Shown: piece after piece, positions 60,464 through 64,000 of the stretch | Position numbering within the stretch: the stretch's first letter is position 1 | How the letters are laid out: each line of letters opens with the position of its first letter | Assembly (NCBI RefSeq): GCF_003725735.1 | Contig: NZ_RJTM01000108.1 | Location: forward strand, 1-64,000 | Source of the DNA: Sinomicrobium pectinilyticum | GTDB lineage: Bacteria > Bacteroidota > Bacteroidia > Flavobacteriales > Flavobacteriaceae | Length of the DNA: 64,000 nucleotides | Reading direction: 5' to 3' | Translations under genes and position numbers: made by a program | Notes under the pieces: model-generated | What the model saw: the letters and a program-made list of their open reading frames with translations, nothing else | Told to the model about the DNA's origin: nothing | The model's database searches: none

Positions 60464-62707
60464 ATGAAAACGCTCAAAATATTATCCGTAAGCCTTTTAA
60501 TGTCCCTTTACACCGGGACTGCCCAGGAGAAACCTGTGGATTACGTGAATCCTTTTATAGGCACCTCCAATTTCGGGGCAACCAATCCGGGGGCTATTGC
60601 TCCCAGGGGAATGGCTAGTGTATCACCCTTTAACGTGGCCGGAAAGCAGAATGTACTGGAGAAAGACAGCAGATGGCTTTCCAACCCCTATGTACATGAA
60701 AATAGTTTTCTCACGGGGTTTACCCATGTCAATCTAAGTGGTGTAGGATGCCCGGACCTGGGAGTCATCATCACTATGCCTACCACGGGTGATCTGGAAA
60801 CCGATCACCTGAAATACGGAACAACCTACACCGATGAGGTGGCCAAAGCGGGATATTATAGTGTGAATTTGTCTGAATATAATGTTCGTGCGGAAGCCAC
60901 GGCCAGTACAAGGACGGGAGTAACCCGCTATTCATTCCCTGCGGGAAAGTCCAATATACTACTCAATCTTGGCCTGGGGTTGACTAATGAGCAGGGAGCC
61001 ATGGTAAAAGTGGTTTCCCCTACCGAAATAGAAGGAATGCGGACCGTAGGGTCTTTCTGTTACAATAGCCCGGAACATGCGTATCCCGTATATTTTGTGG
61101 CGAAATTTTCCATCCCTGCCGAAGAATTCGGTATCTGGAAAAAGCCGGCCACTTACGAAGGTGTGGAAGCTCAATGGATGACCTACAATGGTAAAACCCG
61201 TATGATGAAAGACTTTACCCGTGAGGTGGTGGGAGACAGTATAGGCGCCTATTTCCGGTACGATTTTAAAAAACCGACCCAGGTAGAAGTTCAGATAGGG
61301 GTATCTTACGTGAGTATAGACAATGCCAGGAAAAATCTGGAAAAAGAAACAGGCGGACTCTCATTTGACGTGGTTTACGAAAAAACGAAGAATGCCTGGA
61401 ACGAACAGCTTTCCAGGATAGAAGTAGAAGGCGGGACCGAAGACGATAAAACTATTTTTTACACGGCCTTGTACCATACGCTCATCCATCCGAACATATT
61501 CAATGATATTAACGGGGAATACCCGGAGATCGCTACGGGAAAGATCGGGAAGACTGACAAACGCCGTTTTACGGTGTTCTCTCTCTGGGATACCTATCGA
61601 AATTATCACCAGTTTATGAGCCTTCTTTATCCCGACCAACAGTTGGAAATGGTAAAAAGCATGCTCGATATGTACGACGAAAACGGCTGGCTGCCCAAAT
61701 GGGAGCTCAACTCCACGGAGACCTTTACCATGGTAGGCGATCCGGCTTCTGTAGTTCTTGCAGATACCTATCTGTGGGGCCTTACCGGTTTTGATATAGA
61801 AAAGGCTTATGAAGCCATGAAAAAAGGGGCAACACAACTGGAAGACAACCCGATCCGTCCCGCATTGGACGATTATATTCGCGATGGCTATGTCAATTCG
61901 GAGAGTTTGCCCGACGGTGTGGTGTCTACCACTCAGGAATATAATATTGCCGATTATGCCATTGCCCGACTGGCCAAGGCCCTCGGCAAAAAAGAGGATT
62001 ATCAATTGTTCAGTAAACGTTCGCTGTCTTACCGTAAACTCTTCGACAAGAAATTAAAACTCCTGCGGCCCAGGAACCCTGATGGGAGCTGGTACGAACC
62101 TTTCGATCCGGTTAAAGGAGCTAATTTTGAGAAGAACATGGGATTTATAGAAGGGAACGCTTGGCAGTATGTCTTTATGGTGCCCCAGGATATAGAAGGA
62201 ATGATAAAACTGATGGGAGGACGTAAAAATTTCGAGACCCGGCTCGACTATATTTTTGATAACGGCCACTACGACATGGCCAACGAACCTGATATCGCGT
62301 ATCCTTTTCTTTACAACTATGTAAAGGGAAGCGAATGGAAGGCGCAGAAACGGGTTCGCGAGTTGTTGGATACGTATTATAAAAATGCTCCCGACGGTCT
62401 TCCCGGCAACGATGATACGGGGACCATGTCGGCCTGGGCCATTTATGCCATGATGGGAATATACCCGGTAACCCCGGCCAACCCGGAATATACCTTTGTT
62501 GCCCCCAGGTTTAGCAAAGTAACCATTCACCTGGATACCGATTACTATGCGAAGGACAAACTGATCATTACCAGTGACAATCCCGGAGAAGGAAGATATA
62601 TCGATAAAATAATAGTTAACGGGAAAGAGCACCAGGGATATTTTATTTCTGATAAGAAATTATTAAGTGCCGGCGAGATACTTTTTCATTCAAGTAAGAA
62701 GCATTAA
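60464..62707 (+). CDS. GH92 alpha-mannosidase (second paralogue)
   Basis: 747 residues, signal peptide ending YTGTAQ. GH92 landmarks: VDYVNPFIGTSNFGATNPGA, TGFTHVNLSGVGCPDL, FSLWDTYRNYHQFMSLL, EGNAWQYVFMVPQD, NEPDIAYPFLYNY and GNDDTGTMSAWAIYAMMG. It differs from the first GH92 at the substrate-recognition motif (NEPDIAYP in place of NEPSHHIAY), so it probably cuts another alpha-mannose linkage. Predicted soluble in the periplasm rather than a lipoprotein. Starts 30 nt after GH20, likely co-transcribed. Confidence 0.92.
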   Translation: MKTLKILSVSLLMSLYTGTAQEKPVDYVNPFIGTSNFGATNPGAIAPRGMASVSPFNVAGKQNVLEKDSRWLSNPYVHENSFLTGFTHVNLSGVGCPDLGVIITMPTTGDLETDHLKYGTTYTDEVAKAGYYSVNLSEYNVRAEATASTRTGVTRYSFPAGKSNILLNLGLGLTNEQGAMVKVVSPTEIEGMRTVGSFCYNSPEHAYPVYFVAKFSIPAEEFGIWKKPATYEGVEAQWMTYNGKTRMMKDFTREVVGDSIGAYFRYDFKKPTQVEVQIGVSYVSIDNARKNLEKETGGLSFDVVYEKTKNAWNEQLSRIEVEGGTEDDKTIFYTALYHTLIHPNIFNDINGEYPEIATGKIGKTDKRRFTVFSLWDTYRNYHQFMSLLYPDQQLEMVKSMLDMYDENGWLPKWELNSTETFTMVGDPASVVLADTYLWGLTGFDIEKAYEAMKKGATQLEDNPIRPALDDYIRDGYVNSESLPDGVVSTTQEYNIADYAIARLAKALGKKEDYQLFSKRSLSYRKLFDKKLKLLRPRNPDGSWYEPFDPVKGANFEKNMGFIEGNAWQYVFMVPQDIEGMIKLMGGRKNFETRLDYIFDNGHYDMANEPDIAYPFLYNYVKGSEWKAQKRVRELLDTYYKNAPDGLPGNDDTGTMSAWAIYAMMGIYPVTPANPEYTFVAPRFSKVTIHLDTDYYAKDKLIITSDNPGEGRYIDKIIVNGKEHQGYFISDKKLLSAGEILFHSSKKH

Positions 62708-62764
62708 AGCAGCCCTGTAATTTATCGTTAACCGCGATAAGAGCGCGAAGTATGTTAACCGGGC

Positions 62765-63511
62765 TTACAGTAAAGAAGCGTTACAAAGCCTCGCCAGATA
62801 ATCATAATGTTCTCCCTGGCATACGAGTTCACAGTTTAGCCCGTTGGAAACGGCGGCATTCTGTAGGGTATTATAATCGGCATAAAGCCAGGGGAATCCG
62901 GGGCTTTGCATACCTTTATATTTCATGCGGAATTCAACTTCACCGTAATACTCCGGGGAAGAGGGTATCCAGTGCCCGCCGTCCTCATCCTCGTCGAACA
63001 TATAAATAATATCGGAAGAATCCAGCAATATCTGCCCGCCCTCATTCAGCAGGCTTTTGAGGTGTGATAGAAAGTTATCTATATATGCCAGTTTTCCGCA
63101 TATACCCAGCCCGTTCATCAGTAAGAGTACAGTATCGAATTTTGCACCGTGATACTGCATGATATCCTGAACAAAAACACGGGTAAGTCCTCTTGACTTA
63201 CAGACGTCCACTGCTCCCGGAGAGGTGTCTATGGCAGTGACATCAAACTTTTTCTCTTTTTCGAGATATAAAGCATGACTTCCCGCACCACATCCTATGT
63301 CCAGGACTTTTCCGTATGCCAGTTGAAGGGCCTTCTGTTCTGTTTTTGGCATTTCCTCATAATTACGGAATAGGTAGGGAAGCGGTAATTCGTCTTCTTC
63401 CGAAATGGAAGTCTCAGTAATAATATCTTCCGTGTAATTTCCCTGCTGGTAATCCCGTAAGGCCGTTCCGATAATATCCGGGCCTTCTGCTTTATGTTTT
63501 TCCTCCTTCAT
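62765..63511 (-). CDS. Class I SAM-dependent methyltransferase
   Basis: 248 residues. Motif I VLDIGCGAGSHALYLE, then VTAIDTSPGAVDVC and FDTVLLLMNGLGICGKL, LNEGGQILLDSSDIIY are the usual order of a Rossmann-fold methyltransferase. No substrate domain recognised. Convergent with the second GH92 gene, divergent from the YkgJ-like gene. Confidence 0.9.
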   Translation of the reverse strand: MKEEKHKAEGPDIIGTALRDYQQGNYTEDIITETSISEEDELPLPYLFRNYEEMPKTEQKALQLAYGKVLDIGCGAGSHALYLEKEKKFDVTAIDTSPGAVDVCKSRGLTRVFVQDIMQYHGAKFDTVLLLMNGLGICGKLAYIDNFLSHLKSLLNEGGQILLDSSDIIYMFDEDEDGGHWIPSSPEYYGEVEFRMKYKGMQSPGFPWLYADYNTLQNAAVSNGLNCELVCQGEHYDYLARLCNASLL

Positions 63512-63622
63512 AAGATGTTAAACAGTCTATGTTTATTAAATCACTGGCGCTCGTTTGCAACGAGTGCCCCCTTACAATTCCCAAAAAAAATCATTTGCAC
63601 TCCAAAACCCGATATGAAACAT

Positions 63623-63630
63623 TAATTTTG
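63623..63630 (+). promoter_or_regulatory. -7 box (TAATTTTG) of the YkgJ-like gene, very short leader
   Basis: TAATTTTG matches TAnnTTTG and ends 4 nt before the ATG at 63635. A TTTG at 63594-63597 may be the -33 element, though the spacing (25 nt) is longer than usual. A leaderless or near-leaderless transcript is implied. Confidence 0.45.
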
Positions 63631-63634
63631 CATC

Positions 63635-64000
63635 ATGGACGATTTTCTGAAACGACTGCCGCAACTCGCCAAAGATAAACATAAGGAGAACAAGAAATAC
63701 TTCGCCGGGCTCAAAAAGAAACCGCCGAAGAATCTGGATTATGTGATGCAGGAACTGCATCATGCCGAATTTGAACGGACCGACTGCCTGAAATGCGCGA
63801 ACTGCTGTAAAACTACCGGGCCGCTGTTTACCAATGCCGATATAGAGCGCATAGCAAAATATTTGAAAATGAAACCGCAGCAGTTCACGGACACTTATCT
63901 CCGTATCGATGAAGACAACGATTACGTATTACAAAGTGTGCCCTGCACTTTTCTCGGCCCGGACAATTATTGTGCTATTTATGACATACGTCCCAAAGCA
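63635..64000 (+). CDS. YkgJ family cysteine-cluster protein, cut by window end
   Basis: First 122 codons only, open to the right edge. MDDFLKRLPQLAKDKHKENK starts the product; cysteines appear in ERTDCLKCANCCKTTGP and later VPCTFLGPDNYCAIYD-x-RP. This is the YkgJ/CxxCxxCC zinc- or iron-cluster family. Function unknown. Confidence 0.87.
   Translation, partial: MDDFLKRLPQLAKDKHKENKKYFAGLKKKPPKNLDYVMQELHHAEFERTDCLKCANCCKTTGPLFTNADIERIAKYLKMKPQQFTDTYLRIDEDNDYVLQSVPCTFLGPDNYCAIYDIRPKA

Noticed and set aside
61361-62005. Long minus-strand ORFs opposite the second GH92 gene (also 62054-62632)
   Set aside because: Antisense shadows of a clear GH92 frame.

Overview
The window reads as chromosomal DNA of a Bacteroidota bacterium, most likely a marine or soil member of the Flavobacteriaceae. 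The reasons are a type IX secretion adhesin with a gliding-motility type C-terminal domain followed by PorP/SprF and OmpA-like genes, surface lipoproteins with acidic residues after the lipobox cysteine, LytS/LytTR and TPR-kinase regulators of Bacteroidota type, TAnnTTTG promoter boxes, and densely packed polysaccharide-degrading genes. No rRNA, tRNA, CRISPR array, intact insertion sequence or prophage was seen.

Layout. (1) 1-4598: 3' part of a repeat-rich T9SS cargo protein, PorP/SprF partner and PD40/OmpA protein, ended by a strong terminator. (2) 4842-5866: DoxX protein and an ORF-poor, low-GC stretch. (3) 5867-16850: a co-directional block of secreted enzymes for pectin side chains and backbone (GH78 rhamnosidase, GH28 polygalacturonase, CE12 acetylesterase, alpha/beta esterase, CE8 pectin methylesterase, BNR propeller protein, small lipoprotein), preceded by a GH76 alpha-mannanase lipoprotein. 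No SusC/SusD pair is present. (4) 17090-24665: peroxiredoxin, FAD protein with AEC transporter, DNA glycosylase, a lipoprotein, and a TPR histidine kinase with LuxR-type regulator. (5) 24700-30338: a three-gene minus-strand set led by a 1672-residue DUF4132 protein. (6) 30663-36574: two tandem LytS/LytTR pairs bracketed by two outer-membrane barrel genes (DUF2490 and DUF6268). A direct repeat with 21-bp spacing upstream of the DUF6268 gene looks like a LytTR binding site. (7) 36656-43671: DUF2461, then eight minus-strand genes of small detoxification or stress families (DinB x2, DoxX, lipocalin-like, NTF2, MATE, SRPBCC, VOC), facing a GlxA-type AraC regulator. (8) 43679-44162: an inverted-repeat-bounded element carrying a four-helix-bundle (S23/IVP-like) ORF broken by an in-frame stop. 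(9) 44171-46992: QueE, HerA-like ATPase and a small secreted basic protein. (10) 47051-62707: a LytS/LytTR pair divergent from a gene set that fits N-glycan breakdown: GH92, sodium/solute symporter, GH130, CBM9-like protein, a GHL10/DUF4015-like barrel lipoprotein, glycosylasparaginase, GH20 and a second GH92. (11) 62765-64000: a methyltransferase and the start of a YkgJ-type cysteine-cluster protein.

How it fits together. The two carbohydrate blocks are the main metabolic content. The pectin block would deacetylate and demethylate pectin and trim rhamnose and galacturonate in the periplasm or at the surface. The N-glycan block could take a high-mannose glycan apart from the non-reducing end (GH92 mannosidases, GH130 phosphorylase for the Man-beta-GlcNAc core, GH20 for GlcNAc) and finally cut the GlcNAc-Asn bond with glycosylasparaginase; the symporter would import released sugar. 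Neither block has SusCD in view, so polymer capture must be encoded elsewhere. Functional statements rest on motifs read by eye; no database search was run.
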